From NCBI RefSeq assembly GCF_038396785.1, contig NZ_CP151087.1:868001-932000 (forward strand): a stretch of DNA of 64,000 bases, in the 5' to 3' direction. Positions 63,538 through 64,000 of this stretch are shown here, in pieces (within the stretch, counting starts at the first letter, position 1; each line of letters starts with the position of its first letter). Below the pieces are notes generated by a model. The model was not told the origin of the DNA, ran no database searches, and saw only the letters and a program-made list of their open reading frames with translations. The translations under genes were made by a program, and so were the position numbers. The stretch is from Sphingobacterium thalpophilum (lineage in GTDB: Bacteria; Bacteroidota; Bacteroidia; Sphingobacteriales; Sphingobacteriaceae).

Positions 63538-64000
63538 TTACCATCCCAGAAATAACATCCCCGCACCGCAAATTGAGAGGACAGCACCACTAATAGCGTG
63601 TACATATCGATCAAGTTTTTCGGTGTTGAGCAAATTATAACCATAAATTCCCAACAAGACCATCCCAACCATGGTTGCCACTGTTGTGATGGTAAAGGTG
63701 CTAATCAGTGTAATCACCTCTGGCATTGAGCGGTGAGCACCTGAAAAAAATAAAAGTGGAATCAATGGTTCCGATGGTCCCATGACGAAAATTGCAAATA
63801 ATACCAAAGGCGTTACCTTCGTTTTTTGATGATGGTGATGATGCCCTGATGTGCTTTTCCCATGCGTGTGTTCATGCACATACACCTCATCACCCATCAC
63901 ATCAAAATGCTTATGAGAATGCTTCTTTGACATTTTCCAGATCCCGTAAATCAAATATCCAAGTCCAAAAATAAATAGTGCCCAACTCGAAACATTGCCG
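63538..64000 (-). CDS. His-rich membrane protein, NicO/UreH-like metal transporter (partial)
   Basis: The frame is open to the window edge, so the N-terminus is missing. The visible 154 residues include a helix (SSWALFIFGLGYLIYGIWKM), a histidine-rich loop (KKHSHKHFDVMGDEVYVHEH; HHHHHQK), then four helices with FVMGPSEPLIPLLFFSGAH. The GPSEPLIPL block recalls GPCEALIPL of the UreH/NicO/TauE-type transporters that move Ni, Co or similar ions. It ends 15 bp before the TonB receptor, in one operon. The specific metal is unknown. Confidence 0.7.
   Translation of the reverse strand, partial: GNVSSWALFIFGLGYLIYGIWKMSKKHSHKHFDVMGDEVYVHEHTHGKSTSGHHHHHQKTKVTPLVLFAIFVMGPSEPLIPLLFFSGAHRSMPEVITLISTFTITTVATMVGMVLLGIYGYNLLNTEKLDRYVHAISGAVLSICGAGMLFLGW

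Noticed and set aside
1..64000. CRISPR arrays, prophage modules, rRNA operons
   Set aside because: No regularly spaced repeats, no phage structural or lysis genes and no rRNA sequence were seen.

Overview
The window looks like the chromosome of a Bacteroidota bacterium of the Sphingobacteriaceae, most likely Sphingobacterium. The assignment is an inference from gene content, not a database result. The signs are: AT-rich intergenic DNA, starts without Shine-Dalgarno sequences, DUF1573 and DUF6850-type proteins, a Bacteroidota-length RecQ, a topoisomerase I ending in repeats and a Lys/Ala tail, ISAon1-type and IS110 elements, and TonB receptors with an N-terminal carboxypeptidase-like domain.

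Positions 1-30.9 kb are mostly ordinary core genome. They hold recQ, an arabinose-5-phosphate isomerase (Kdo synthesis), an aminotransferase, a topA-unknown-cmk operon, an exported glycerophosphodiester phosphodiesterase, a patatin-like protein, a DsbA-like protein, smc, an MFS carrier, ppk2, pckA, two unlike aconitases in tandem (acnB then acnA), rpe and a 7TM-HD phosphohydrolase. Several clear hairpin terminators separate these units. tRNA-Ser(GCU) at 30951-31037 ends this part.

Positions 31-43 kb are mixed. Two diverging, decayed ISAon1/ISL3-type elements (31.1-34.0 kb) are followed by NUDIX-xth, a glycosyltransferase with a tiny leader ORF, a CinA C-domain protein, an HxlR regulator, a metallophosphoesterase, a DoxX protein, a macro-domain remnant and a small lipoprotein.

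Positions 43-61 kb are accessory and rearranged. A DUF6850/di-haem peroxidase pair appears to have lost its upstream TonB receptor: only the first ~48 codons of a receptor survive, on the far side of an IS3 element and an IS110 array. Between two inverted IS110 arrays (46.1-47.9 kb and 58.2-61.2 kb) lie an AlkD-like protein, a truncated peroxiredoxin, an HxlR regulator, a methyltransferase, a dead class D beta-lactamase tail, and an overlapping PAP2 phosphatase/phosphoethanolamine transferase pair of the kind that remodels lipid A. A TonB receptor operon with a His-rich metal-transporter-like gene closes the window and runs off its end.

The strongest candidate for something new is the 1502-bp IS110-family element. 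Both arrays are head-to-tail and both are flanked on the right by the same 11 bases. The ~200-base non-coding right end carries a 9-base stretch exactly complementary to the reconstructed target, as expected of a bridge/seeker guide RNA. A second candidate is a three-copy hairpin plus leader element (17.1, 17.4 and 57.6 kb) whose stems vary while the loop and 3' tail stay constant.
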